DNA from: Candidatus Aminicenantota bacterium
GTDB taxonomy: Bacteria > Acidobacteriota > Aminicenantia > Aminicenantales > Saccharicenantaceae
Direction of reading: 5' to 3'
DNA: 64,000 nucleotides
Assembly (NCBI GenBank): GCA_014360015.1
Contig: JACIYJ010000002.1
Location: 310,001-374,000 of the forward strand
Positions 37,522 to 46,141 of the stretch are shown here, one piece after another (the first letter of the stretch is position 1; every line of letters begins with the position of its first letter). The translations under genes and the position numbers were made by a program. Under the pieces are notes generated by a model. It searched no databases and was not told where the DNA came from. It was given only the letters and a program-made list of their open reading frames with translations.

Positions 37522-37917
37522 TCAACGGAAAAGTATTTTTTTATAGACATGCTCAAAAAGAAATAGTTTGCTCGGAGGATCAAGTTCCACAAACTCCAGG
37601 CCCATCTCGAAGACTTCATCATCAAACAGGCTTTTTATCCAGCGGACCTCAGCCATCCCTGATACCAACTTTTTCGAATCAGAAAAAGCTATTTCCAGCC
37701 TGACTCTGGTTTTGACTGGCAACGGCGAATCGGTCATTATTTTCAAACCACCAACAGAAACATCCATGGAAAATGAATAAAAAGACCCTTCCAGGTTTTC
37801 GTTCTCAGAAATTATCTGAAGAATAACCTTGTTTTCTTCGTCGAGCCTCTTTTCCCTTCTTTTCTCTATGAACAGAATGGTAAACCTCCCCTCCCGACTT
37901 TTTACCTTAGATAACAT
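37522..37917 (-). CDS. PilZ-domain protein (c-di-GMP binding)
   Basis: Likely cyclic-di-GMP receptor. The N-terminal RREKR provides the RxxxR motif and DVSVGGLKI matches the (D/N)xSxxG motif, 30 residues later. The rest is a six-stranded barrel ending GLEFVELDPPSKLFLFEHVYK. The start is uncertain. ATG at 37917 has no ribosome site, and a TTG at 37926 is possible. A strong GGAGG lies six bases before an ATT at 37878, which would give the natural PilZ opening (I/M)LFIEKRREKR. No effector partner is adjacent. Confidence 0.82.
   Translation of the reverse strand: MLSKVKSREGRFTILFIEKRREKRLDEENKVILQIISENENLEGSFYSFSMDVSVGGLKIMTDSPLPVKTRVRLEIAFSDSKKLVSGMAEVRWIKSLFDDEVFEMGLEFVELDPPSKLFLFEHVYKKILFR
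37876..37889 (-). promoter_or_regulatory. strong Shine-Dalgarno before an ATT codon in the PilZ gene
   Basis: On the minus strand GGAGG (37889-37885) is followed after TTTACC by ATT (37878-37876) in the PilZ reading frame. This is the best ribosome site of the gene, and the spacing is ideal. It may mark a rare ATT start or be chance coding for Arg-Glu-Gly-Arg. Confidence 0.3.
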
Positions 37918-37979
37918 AGTTGACAAAAAACAGCAATAAAATTTTTGAGGCCGATCCCACCCCGATCAGCCAAAAACAT

Positions 37980-38008
37980 TTGACAAAAAATTTTAAAAAA
38001 AATATTCT
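37980..38008 (+). promoter_or_regulatory. promoter for the MFS-Gfo-TIM operon
   Basis: TTGACA (37980-37985) and TATTCT (38003-38008) are 17 bp apart. The leader of about 32 nt contains AAAAGGAG before the MFS start. Just upstream, GGCCGATC and GATCAGCC (37950-37972) form an 8-bp inverted repeat that could be an operator. Confidence 0.5.
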
Positions 38009-38046
38009 GCTTTCTAATATAAATAAAAAATAAAAGGAGTGCCTGA

Positions 38047-39258
38047 ATGAATGTCAAAACCAGATTAAGCATTATGATGTTTCTGGAATATGCTATCTGG
38101 GGTTCCTGGGCTCCGGTTCTTTCTGCTTATCTAATCAACACTCTTCATTTTTCTGGCACCCAGGTTGGGCTAATTTACAGCCTTCTGCCCTTAGCCACCA
38201 TCATCGCTCCTTTTATCGGTGGACAGTTAGCTGATCGCTATTTCGCCACAGAAAAACTGATTGCTACCCTGCAGATTATCGGCGGGATCATTCTGCTTCT
38301 GGGAGCAACGGTATCTTCTTTCCAGGCTATGGTCTGGTTGATGCTGGTTTATTGTTTATTGTTTGCTCCAACCTTAGCCCTGACCAATTCCATTGCCTTC
38401 GTTAATCTGGAAAATTCCGAGAAAGACTTCGGCAAAATCAGAGTCTGGGGAACCATTGGCTGGATAGCGGCTGGCTGGGGACTGACAGGCTGGAGACTCC
38501 TCGGGCAGAAACTCCCAGATATTGCCATAAAGGGTGATACCCTTTTCTTAGCCGGAATTTTCTCCATCATTATGGGAATTCAGGCTCTATCCCTCCCCCA
38601 CACTCCACCCAAAAAAGAAGGCACCAAGCCCTGGGCTTTCTTAGAGGCTTTAAAAATGCTCAAAGACCGGGACTTCTTGATTTTTGCTGTAATTTCTTTT
38701 ATCGTGGCCACCGAGCTACAGTTTTATTACGTTCTGACCGCTCCTTACCTGACTTCCCCGGTCATAGGTTTGAGCGAAGCCAACACCCCCTTCATCATGA
38801 CCATTGCCCAGATTGCTGAAATCTTTGTTATGGCCTTTCTGCTCCCTTATTTCCTGCCCAAGTACGGGATCAAAAAGACCATGATCATTGGCGTTCTGGC
38901 CTGGCCAGTACGCTATATTATTTTTATGATCGGACAGCCAGCTTGGTTAGTGGTGGCTTCTCTGGCTTTGCATGGCTTCTGCTATGTTTTCTTCTTCACC
39001 GCCGCCTTTATTTATGTAGACATGATTGCTCCTCAGGATATCAAAGCCTCAGCTCAGAGCTTGATTTCGGTCATCATCCTTGGCCTGGGCAATTTTATCG
39101 GCAGTAACTTCTCAGGCTGGATTCAAAAATTGTTCACCACTGAAGCTGGCACCAACTGGCGCAGTGTGTTCATGATTCCGACCATCATTACCATCGTCTG
39201 CGCCATAGCTTTCGTTTTCCTGTTCAGAGAAAAAAAGCTGTCTGAAAAGACGGCTTAA
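38047..39258 (+). CDS. MFS permease, nucleoside:H+ symporter-like
   Basis: A 403-residue, twelve-span major-facilitator protein. The start KTRLSIMMFLEYAIWGSWAPVLSAYL resembles the nucleoside:H+ symporter group (NupG/XapB-like). Other landmarks are GLIYSLLPLATIIAPFIGGQLADRYF, the loop between helices 2 and 3, and KIRVWGTIGWIAAGW. Many members beside sugar-oxidoreductase genes transport sugars or glycosides, so the substrate here may be a glycoside rather than a nucleoside. The AAGGAG site is well placed. It is the first gene of a unit with a Gfo/Idh/MocA enzyme and a TIM-DUF1080 fusion. Confidence 0.82.
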   Translation: MNVKTRLSIMMFLEYAIWGSWAPVLSAYLINTLHFSGTQVGLIYSLLPLATIIAPFIGGQLADRYFATEKLIATLQIIGGIILLLGATVSSFQAMVWLMLVYCLLFAPTLALTNSIAFVNLENSEKDFGKIRVWGTIGWIAAGWGLTGWRLLGQKLPDIAIKGDTLFLAGIFSIIMGIQALSLPHTPPKKEGTKPWAFLEALKMLKDRDFLIFAVISFIVATELQFYYVLTAPYLTSPVIGLSEANTPFIMTIAQIAEIFVMAFLLPYFLPKYGIKKTMIIGVLAWPVRYIIFMIGQPAWLVVASLALHGFCYVFFFTAAFIYVDMIAPQDIKASAQSLISVIILGLGNFIGSNFSGWIQKLFTTEAGTNWRSVFMIPTIITIVCAIAFVFLFREKKLSEKTA

Positions 39259-39297
39259 TTTTTAAAGAAATCGATAAATGATTTAAGGAGAACAGCC

Positions 39298-40557
39298 ATG
39301 AAAACCAAAAAGAAAACCTTAGGCATTGGCTTTATCGGCGGAGGTTTTATCACCCGTTTTCATATTCGCTCCTGGGTGGGAGTGCGGAACGCCGATATTC
39401 TGGGCATCTTCGACCTCGACCAGAAAAAAGCTCAGGAAGCTGCAGCTTTAGCCCGCAAACTAAAGGTCGGAGAAGCTAAACCTTATAAATCAATAACCGA
39501 GATGGTAGCTGACCCGGAAATCGATGCCATCTGGATCTGCTCTCCCAATTTCACCCGGATAGAAGTCATGGAAGAAATAGCTGAGGCCGTGCTCAGAGGC
39601 AAGGGTGAGCTCATCGGTGTAACTTGCGAAAAACCTCTTGGTCGAAATGTTAAAGAAGCCCGTAAGATGCTGCAACTGGTTCAGAAAGCTAACCTTCTCG
39701 ATGGTTATCTGGAAAATCAGGTCTTTGCGCCGGCTGTGGTCCGGGGTAAGGAAATCATTTGGTCTCGGGGAGCCAGCCTTTGCGGTCGTCCCTATCTGGC
39801 TCGGGCCGCTGAAGAGCATAGCGGACCCCATATGCCCTGGTTCTGGGAAGGCGAGCTTCAGGGCGGTGGAGTGCTTAACGATATGATGTGCCACTCTGTC
39901 GAAGAAGCCCGCTTCATGCTAACTCCACCGGGCGCTACTCGAGATGAGCTGACTCCGATTAAAGTCACCGCCTATGCCTCCTGCCTTAAATGGCAGATTC
40001 CAGAATACGTTAACCATCTGAAAAGAATCAGCGGCGGCAAATTGGATTATGCCAATCGTCCGGCTGAAGATTTTGCCCGGTCGGTGATTGAGTACAAAGA
40101 CAAACAGGGTAATATTCTGGTGGTAGAAACCACCACTTCCTGGTGCTATGTCGGAGCCGGGCTACGCCTGACCATGGAACTTCTCGGACCAGAATATTCC
40201 ATGCAGGTTAATACCTTAGATTCCGGGCTTAAAGTCTTCTTCAGCCGCCGGGTCAAAGGAAAAGCTGGTGAAGACCTGGTGGAAAAGCAGAATGCTGAAG
40301 TAGGTCTGATGCCGGTGGTCTCCAGCGAAGAGCATGAGTATGGCTACACTGCAGAAAACAGGCATATGGTTGAGTCTTTCTTAGAAGGCAAACGACCGAT
40401 GGAAAACTTCAGCGATGGATTGAACGTAACCGAACTGCTTATGACTGCTTATATGAGTATCGAAAAGGAAAAGACACTTCCCTTCCCACCACCTGGTCTT
40501 GACAACTTTATCCCGGCTGTAGCCAAGGGTCAGTGGAATCCGAGGAAGAAAAAATAA
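39298..40557 (+). CDS. Gfo/Idh/MocA-family NAD(P) oxidoreductase
   Basis: A 419-residue cytosolic dehydrogenase of sugars or cyclitols. N-terminal Rossmann residues are IGFIGGGFITRFH (about 10-22). The catalytic EKP motif is in VTCEKPLGRNVKEA, and GGVLNDMMCHSVEEARFML follows in the C-terminal domain (compare GxxxDxGxH). There is no signal or Tat motif, in contrast to many family members. AAGGAG precedes the ATG. It probably oxidises a sugar hydroxyl (often C3) with NAD(P). It is the middle gene of the unit, 39 bp after the permease and 57 bp before the TIM-DUF1080 gene. Confidence 0.88.
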   Translation: MKTKKKTLGIGFIGGGFITRFHIRSWVGVRNADILGIFDLDQKKAQEAAALARKLKVGEAKPYKSITEMVADPEIDAIWICSPNFTRIEVMEEIAEAVLRGKGELIGVTCEKPLGRNVKEARKMLQLVQKANLLDGYLENQVFAPAVVRGKEIIWSRGASLCGRPYLARAAEEHSGPHMPWFWEGELQGGGVLNDMMCHSVEEARFMLTPPGATRDELTPIKVTAYASCLKWQIPEYVNHLKRISGGKLDYANRPAEDFARSVIEYKDKQGNILVVETTTSWCYVGAGLRLTMELLGPEYSMQVNTLDSGLKVFFSRRVKGKAGEDLVEKQNAEVGLMPVVSSEEHEYGYTAENRHMVESFLEGKRPMENFSDGLNVTELLMTAYMSIEKEKTLPFPPPGLDNFIPAVAKGQWNPRKKK

Positions 40558-40614
40558 AAAAGGAAATTTTTTATACTTTTATCTGATTAAAAAAACGCTC
40601 ACAAGGAGGGCGAA

Positions 40615-42114
40615 GTGATAAAGAAGAAGAGAATAAGATTACTTCTGTTTTTAATCGCTATTTTTTCTGTTTTGAACCTGACTGCTCAGAGCCAGACTAT
40701 TCCGGTCCAGGAAAAAAACATTCCTATAGAAATAAAAAAACAGGTTCAGCAAACCAGCTACGATGAAGTCAGGATAAAAAAATTTCCGGTAGCTATGCAG
40801 TGCTGGACTTACCGACGTTATACTTTCTTTGAAGCCTTAGAGAAGACCAAAGCTCTGGGAATTGATTATGTGCAGGCTTATCCAGGACAGCGGTTATCCA
40901 AGGAGCTTCCAGCCACTGTGGTTTTTCACCATCAGCTTTCGGATGAACATATAAAGCTCATCAAAGAAAAGCTCGATTCGCTCAAAATGAGGGTGGTTGC
41001 TTACGGAGTTGTTGATACCGGAAGAACTGAAGCCGAGATGCGAAAAGTGTTCGATTTTGCCCGCAAAATGGGAATCGGGGTCATCGTCACTGAACCCCAG
41101 GACAACGACTATCCCATTCTGGAAAAGCTGGTCAAAGAATACAACATCAAAATTGCCATCCACAACCATCCAGAACCGAGCAAGTACGCCTATCCCCTGA
41201 CAGCTTTAAGGTATATCAAAACTCTCGATGAAAGAATCGGTGTCTGTGCTGATACCGGCCACTGGATGCGCTGCGGCTTAAAGCCAGTTGAATGCTTGCG
41301 ATTGTTACAGGGACGGATTGTTGATGTTCATCTTAAAGACAGAAGCGATTTCGGGACAAAAAATGCCAGTGATGTTCCTTTCGGCAGTGGAAAAGCCGAT
41401 ATCAAAACCATCTTAGCCGAGCTGACCCTTCAGGACTACGACGGTTATCTTACCATTGAATATGAAAATGAGAAAGAAGTTTTGACCCCTGAGCCAGCCA
41501 TCAAGAAGGGGTTGGAATACATAAAAAGCGTCACTTATTACGAAGGTTACGAGCAGCTTCTCAGCCGATATAATGGTCGTTATGAAAAGCACGGCTGGAA
41601 TCATTATGGACCCGGCTATTTCGAGCTTGATGAAAAGACCGGTATCCTGAAATCGCAGGGTGGAATGGGTCTGCTCTGGTACAGCCGGAAGAAATTTCGC
41701 GATTTCATCTTAGAACTTGATTTCAAATGTTCTCAGAAAAACACCAATTCCGGGATCTTTTTAAGAGTACCAGAAGTGCCGATCAGTGACGACTACATCT
41801 ATCACTCTTTCGAAGTCCAGATTTACGATGCTGGTGAAGGTATTCACAAGACCGGAGCGGTTTACGATGCCGAAGCTCCAAAATTCGATGCCTTTAAACC
41901 CACCGGCGAATGGAACCATATAAAAATAAGTTTTATCGGGAAACACATCACAGTTGAACTTAATGGCCAAACGGTCATCGACTGGGAAGCTGAACCCCGT
42001 GGAAAAGTCAGGGACTTTGCCAGAGAAGGTTATATTGGTTTACAGAATCACGACAGTATTTCTCCTGTCTATTTCAGAAATATTTACATAAAAGAAATCA
42101 GCAGCCATAACTGA
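40615..42114 (+). CDS. exported sugar isomerase/epimerase-like TIM barrel fused to DUF1080 (3-keto-glycoside hydrolase)
   Basis: A 499-residue protein with GTG start behind AAGGAGGG and a signal peptide (about 7-25, ending TAQSQ). Residues about 55-305 are an AP-endonuclease-2-type TIM barrel with metal-site segments CADTGHWMRCG, VDVHLKDRSDFG and YLTIEYENE. Residues about 315-495 are a DUF1080 concanavalin-like domain (GMGLLWYSRKKFRDFILELD, then NTNSGIFLRVP, ending GYIGLQNHDSISPVYFRNIYIKE). DUF1080 members are known as 3-keto-disaccharide hydrolases. Together with the dehydrogenase before it, this suggests cleavage of a 3-keto-glycoside outside the cytoplasm. The stop codon abuts the stop of the convergent gene. 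Confidence 0.87.
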   Translation: MIKKKRIRLLLFLIAIFSVLNLTAQSQTIPVQEKNIPIEIKKQVQQTSYDEVRIKKFPVAMQCWTYRRYTFFEALEKTKALGIDYVQAYPGQRLSKELPATVVFHHQLSDEHIKLIKEKLDSLKMRVVAYGVVDTGRTEAEMRKVFDFARKMGIGVIVTEPQDNDYPILEKLVKEYNIKIAIHNHPEPSKYAYPLTALRYIKTLDERIGVCADTGHWMRCGLKPVECLRLLQGRIVDVHLKDRSDFGTKNASDVPFGSGKADIKTILAELTLQDYDGYLTIEYENEKEVLTPEPAIKKGLEYIKSVTYYEGYEQLLSRYNGRYEKHGWNHYGPGYFELDEKTGILKSQGGMGLLWYSRKKFRDFILELDFKCSQKNTNSGIFLRVPEVPISDDYIYHSFEVQIYDAGEGIHKTGAVYDAEAPKFDAFKPTGEWNHIKISFIGKHITVELNGQTVIDWEAEPRGKVRDFAREGYIGLQNHDSISPVYFRNIYIKEISSHN

Positions 42115-45100
42115 TCAGAAGCCCGGAGCAATGGTGAACTGCCAGTGCCAGCCCTTAATCGGCCGGTCAAAGGGATAGACATAATCAAAACCGAGGATAA
42201 AAGCTCCGAATAGGTTGGTGCGTAAACCCACTCCGGCACTGGAAACAGGTTTTTTCGTCCCTCCAAACCAGGTTGGCTTCTCATTGGAGTACCAGGCAGT
42301 TCCGATATCGTAAAAGGCTAAGAATTCCAGCGGCCAGACTCCATAATAACCCTTACCGATGCCCAGAACTTTAAAAACCGGAAAACGCAACTCGACATTT
42401 GCTACCAACATCCGGCTGCCAAGGAGTCGGTTGAAATCAAAAGCCTGGGGGTTATTTTCGTCAAACTCGCTGTATTCAAAGCTTCCGTAGTCATATCCCC
42501 TGACCAGTGTTTCATAACCCAGAAATAGCGGCCAGAGGCGAGCATCCTCAGAACCTTTTCCATACCGACCGTAATGGAGGACTCTGAAGGCCAGAGTGAA
42601 GGGTCTATGAGGCACGATGTACCTCCGATAATCAGCCAGGACGGTGATGAAACTCAGATTGCCAAAAGTCGGTTGAACCTGAAGCAAATAGCTCTGACCG
42701 ATGATCGGGCTGCAGGCCCCGAAAAGAGAGCTATCATAGACCAGCGCCGCAGAAACATAGCCATATTTGATGCTCGGAGCTGCCGGCAAAGATAACTCAT
42801 AATAATCGATCAGCTCAAAATAATAGGGATCATAAATGTAACGATAAACGCGATTGTTGAAATCTATCAGGTTGAAGCCGGCACTGAACTCTAAACGACG
42901 GAAAGTATTCAGGGGATAGTAAGCAAAAGTGCTGAACTGGTAATTAATCTGCCTATACAAAAGCTCTTCTTCGACATACACAGGATAACCACCGACCTCA
43001 TCATAGTAAGCACCGTAAGAGCCGTAGATATAAGGGACACGCTGAATCACCGCTCCCCAGTTCACCCGATTCCTGGAATTCTGGTAACCTATTAGAGCAT
43101 AGCTATCAATAAGCTGGTTGTTAGTCTGAGCCATGGTCACCACTGTATGGTATCCAAGCATGTCACTCCAGAAGGCAGCAATCCCGCCCCCGGCATAAGT
43201 ACCATAACGGTCGACTCCCACAGCCACAGTTGGTTGGGCCACAAAGTCTAAGGATAATTTCGGTTGATAGCTGGTGATGGGAAAATCAGTCTCCTTGGGT
43301 AAGCCATAAAGAGGATTACGGAGCAAGCCGAGCAAGGCACCTTCAGGTTGTTGGCGAGGGGGCAGAAGAGCCAGCGGCCTTTCACCCAGCTGAGATAGCG
43401 TGGCCTGACCGGTCAGATGTTCTTTTGAATCTATGACATAAACAGAGTAATGGCCGTTTTCATACACTGACATAGCCAGCAGGTTGCCCTGGGGCGAATA
43501 AGAAATGGCCGGGCTGAGCTGGGTAATTCCTCCAATTCCGGTAAAAAGATTGGTGATCTGATAAATTTTGCCACTTTCAAGATCTAGACGATAAAGATCG
43601 GTCTTGCCGGTATAATCTGAAAGAAAATAGAGGCTCTTCCCGTCCCCGGACCACTGCGGATTTATATTTTTCCCAGAGGGAAACGCCAGAACTCTGGTAA
43701 TCTCTCCTGATTCTATATCCAGCAGGGCTAACTCGTAATGACCTGAATCGAGCCATTTCAGGTTGGCGCTGAACCTTTCAGTAACAAAGGCAATCTTTCT
43801 GCCGTCGGGCGACCAAACCGGGTGAAGGTCAGCAAAGCTATCTCTGGTTATCTGCTTCAGAGTGTTGTCTTCCAAGTTGTAAATGAAAAGGTCGGTAACC
43901 CCACCAACTAAGGCTGAAAAAGCTATCTCCTTGCCGTTTGGCGACCAGGCCGGATTGAGAATCTCTCCCAGTTCTGGAAAAGGAATTTCTTTTTCGATTT
44001 TGCCCTTGAGAGCATTCAGAATGGTTAGGTAAGGTTTGCCTTTAGCCACTGTCCCCAGAACAAAACGTTCACTGTTCGGGTCCCAGGAGCCGGCTGACCG
44101 GATAAACTGAATGCTTTCAAAATGAGGGTCAACTGCCGTTGAAGTTAATTTTTTCTTAACCTCCCCGGTTCTGGCATCAGCCAGATATAGGTCAACCGAG
44201 AACAGGTCTCGGGATGATAAAAAGGCCACATATTTACCGTCAGGGCTGACAACCGGAGAGACATTGTAAACATTCTCTTCGCTTCCTTTCAGGAGCAAAC
44301 GACCGTATTTATCAGGAGATTCGGTCAAAGAAACCAGAGGCAAATAGGCTTCTTCCATTGACTTATGCCACTCTTCAGACAGCTTTTTTAAAGGAACGCC
44401 TAAAACGCCTTGAAGCACAGATTCATAATCATTACTTCTGGCCAGCATCCGGAAAACTTTACCGATCATTTCATCTCCCCAGCGGCCACCAATGTAAGCC
44501 CAGACCGCATGACCGTAGCGATATGGAAAATATTTGTAATAATTTTCCAGCTTCTTTATCTGCGGCAGGTCTTTCCTTTTCCAGGTATCCCTCATCCACA
44601 TAGAAGTTTCTGGGTCAACCGGACCGATGGACAAATATTCAGCCAGTCCTTCAATCAAGAACAGAGGAATTCTCAGATCGGCTCCGGTATATCTGGCTTC
44701 GTCAGAATGCCCCTGACCGGCAATATCATACTGAAAGGCATGAACCAGCTCATGGCCTATGACGTGGTCAGTTTCAGCCAACGATACCCCATAAGGCAGA
44801 ACAATTCGCCTTTTGAATGATTCGGTAACACCACCTGTACCTTCTCCCATTACCTCCGGAATAACGGTTGTTTGCTGGAATTCCGGACTGCTGGAATAGA
44901 GAATCAGGGGCTGTCGACCTTTGAGTTCGTGGTTAAAGATGCGGCTGTAGCGCGAATACCAGCGTTCAGCCATCATGGCCGCCTGTTTGACCACTTCCAC
45001 ATCCTGTTGGTAATAATAGACATCAAAGTGCTTGGTCTTCATTATTTTGAAATCAAACTTCTTGTACTGGACCTTATTCCGGCCAAAATACTGGGCATGA

Positions 45101-45180
45101 AGGTCTGAAACAGTGGTCAGGAAAAATAGCGCTGTTATTACCAGGATGAAAAGAGGGACTTTATTTTTTATAGAGGTCAT
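42115..45180 (-). CDS. HExxH domain + TolB-like propeller + Omp85-type barrel protein
   Basis: A single 1021-residue exported protein with three parts. After a signal peptide (ends near DLHAQYFG), residues about 35-290 form a gluzincin-like domain with HELVHAFQYD; His143, Glu144 and His147 fit a zinc site. Residues about 290-610 are WD40-like TolB repeats (SPDGKYVAFLSSRDLFS, SPNGKEIAFSAL, SPDGRKIAFVTERFS). The last 380 residues are an outer-membrane barrel with surface-antigen features (LRTNLFGAFILGFDYVYPF) and a C-terminal Phe. The start at 45180 is five bases after GGAGG; upstream Mets at 45183 and 45210 are possible. It is likely outer-membrane anchored with the propeller and protease-like domain in the periplasm or outside. 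Proteolytic activity is untested inference. Confidence 0.82.
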   Translation of the reverse strand: MTSIKNKVPLFILVITALFFLTTVSDLHAQYFGRNKVQYKKFDFKIMKTKHFDVYYYQQDVEVVKQAAMMAERWYSRYSRIFNHELKGRQPLILYSSSPEFQQTTVIPEVMGEGTGGVTESFKRRIVLPYGVSLAETDHVIGHELVHAFQYDIAGQGHSDEARYTGADLRIPLFLIEGLAEYLSIGPVDPETSMWMRDTWKRKDLPQIKKLENYYKYFPYRYGHAVWAYIGGRWGDEMIGKVFRMLARSNDYESVLQGVLGVPLKKLSEEWHKSMEEAYLPLVSLTESPDKYGRLLLKGSEENVYNVSPVVSPDGKYVAFLSSRDLFSVDLYLADARTGEVKKKLTSTAVDPHFESIQFIRSAGSWDPNSERFVLGTVAKGKPYLTILNALKGKIEKEIPFPELGEILNPAWSPNGKEIAFSALVGGVTDLFIYNLEDNTLKQITRDSFADLHPVWSPDGRKIAFVTERFSANLKWLDSGHYELALLDIESGEITRVLAFPSGKNINPQWSGDGKSLYFLSDYTGKTDLYRLDLESGKIYQITNLFTGIGGITQLSPAISYSPQGNLLAMSVYENGHYSVYVIDSKEHLTGQATLSQLGERPLALLPPRQQPEGALLGLLRNPLYGLPKETDFPITSYQPKLSLDFVAQPTVAVGVDRYGTYAGGGIAAFWSDMLGYHTVVTMAQTNNQLIDSYALIGYQNSRNRVNWGAVIQRVPYIYGSYGAYYDEVGGYPVYVEEELLYRQINYQFSTFAYYPLNTFRRLEFSAGFNLIDFNNRVYRYIYDPYYFELIDYYELSLPAAPSIKYGYVSAALVYDSSLFGACSPIIGQSYLLQVQPTFGNLSFITVLADYRRYIVPHRPFTLAFRVLHYGRYGKGSEDARLWPLFLGYETLVRGYDYGSFEYSEFDENNPQAFDFNRLLGSRMLVANVELRFPVFKVLGIGKGYYGVWPLEFLAFYDIGTAWYSNEKPTWFGGTKKPVSSAGVGLRTNLFGAFILGFDYVYPFDRPIKGWHWQFTIAPGF

Positions 45181-45338
45181 CATCGCCTCCTTGTCCATAA
45201 TATTAGACAACCACTTCCGCCTCTATTATAAACCAATTTACTGAAAAAAAGATGCGTTTTTTATTTAATTTGGCCCCCGGGTTTAATCTTCTCAAATTCC
45301 AGTTTCCCTGGCACCGAACTTTATGGTATTAAAAAGTT

Positions 45339-46094
45339 ATGGTCAGGTTAGCAGAAGTCAGAGCTAAAAGCATTCTCAATAAATCAAAGATCTTCGATTA
45401 TTGCCTTAATCCCTATACAGGGTGTGTACATGGTTGCCGGTACTGTTATGCTGCCCTATTTATGAGGCGGTATTCAGGACATTCTGAACCCTGGGGCGAA
45501 TTCGTTGATATCAAGATTAATGCTCCTGAACTTTTAAAAAAACAACTGCCCAGAGCTAAGCCGGGGACAATCTGGATTGCCTCGGTCTGCGATGCCTACC
45601 AGCCAGCGGAAGTTAAATATCAGCTTACCAGAAAATGCCTTATAGAAATCAGCCACTATGATTTTCCCGTTTTTATCCAGACCAAATCCGACCTGGTGGT
45701 CAGAGACCTGGATGTTCTGGCTGAAGTGAAAGAAGTGGAAATTGGTTTCTCCATTGCCACGGATGATGACCGCGTGGCCAGCCTTTTTGAACCCCAAGCC
45801 CCGTCAATCACCAGAAGGATTAAAGCCCTGGAGAAAATAAAAAGTCAGAACATCAAGACCTTTGCCTTCGTCGGACCCATCCTGCCCCAGACGCCGGAAC
45901 GTTTAATCAGCCTGATTGCTGGCCTGGTTGATAAGATTTTCATCGACCGATTGAATTATCCAGCCCAATTCCTGAGCTTTTATCGCCAGCTCCATCTTGA
46001 AGCCTATATTAAGGAAAGTTATTTTGAACAAATCAAAAATCGCCTGGTGGAAGAAGCCCGGAAACACCGGATTGATTATGAACTCATTTTTTGA
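45339..46094 (+). CDS. radical SAM protein (SPL/Rv2578c-like)
   Basis: A 251-residue protein with a [4Fe-4S]-SAM motif GCVHGCRYCYA, Cys29, Cys33 and Cys36. Upstream is KSKIFDYCLNPYTGC, the hallmark of the group annotated as spore-photoproduct-lyase-like or Rv2578c-like radical SAM proteins. A GxSIAT segment (IGFSIATDDD) supports SAM binding. The substrate is not known. The ATG has no clear ribosome site. It is 47 bp upstream of the TRAP-like permease gene. Confidence 0.85.
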   Translation: MVRLAEVRAKSILNKSKIFDYCLNPYTGCVHGCRYCYAALFMRRYSGHSEPWGEFVDIKINAPELLKKQLPRAKPGTIWIASVCDAYQPAEVKYQLTRKCLIEISHYDFPVFIQTKSDLVVRDLDVLAEVKEVEIGFSIATDDDRVASLFEPQAPSITRRIKALEKIKSQNIKTFAFVGPILPQTPERLISLIAGLVDKIFIDRLNYPAQFLSFYRQLHLEAYIKESYFEQIKNRLVEEARKHRIDYELIF

Positions 46095-46141
46095 AAAATT
46101 AGATTGCTTTGTTAAACCGGATTAAGTAAGATTTTTTTGAC

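Noticed and set aside
37920..37925. TTGACA inside the PilZ start region as a plus-strand -35 box
   Set aside because: No acceptable -10 follows at 16-18 bp; the TTGACA at 37980 has one.
37950..37972. 8-bp inverted repeat as terminator of the PilZ or MFS gene
   Set aside because: No T-run follows on either strand and it sits between divergent starts; kept only as a possible operator.
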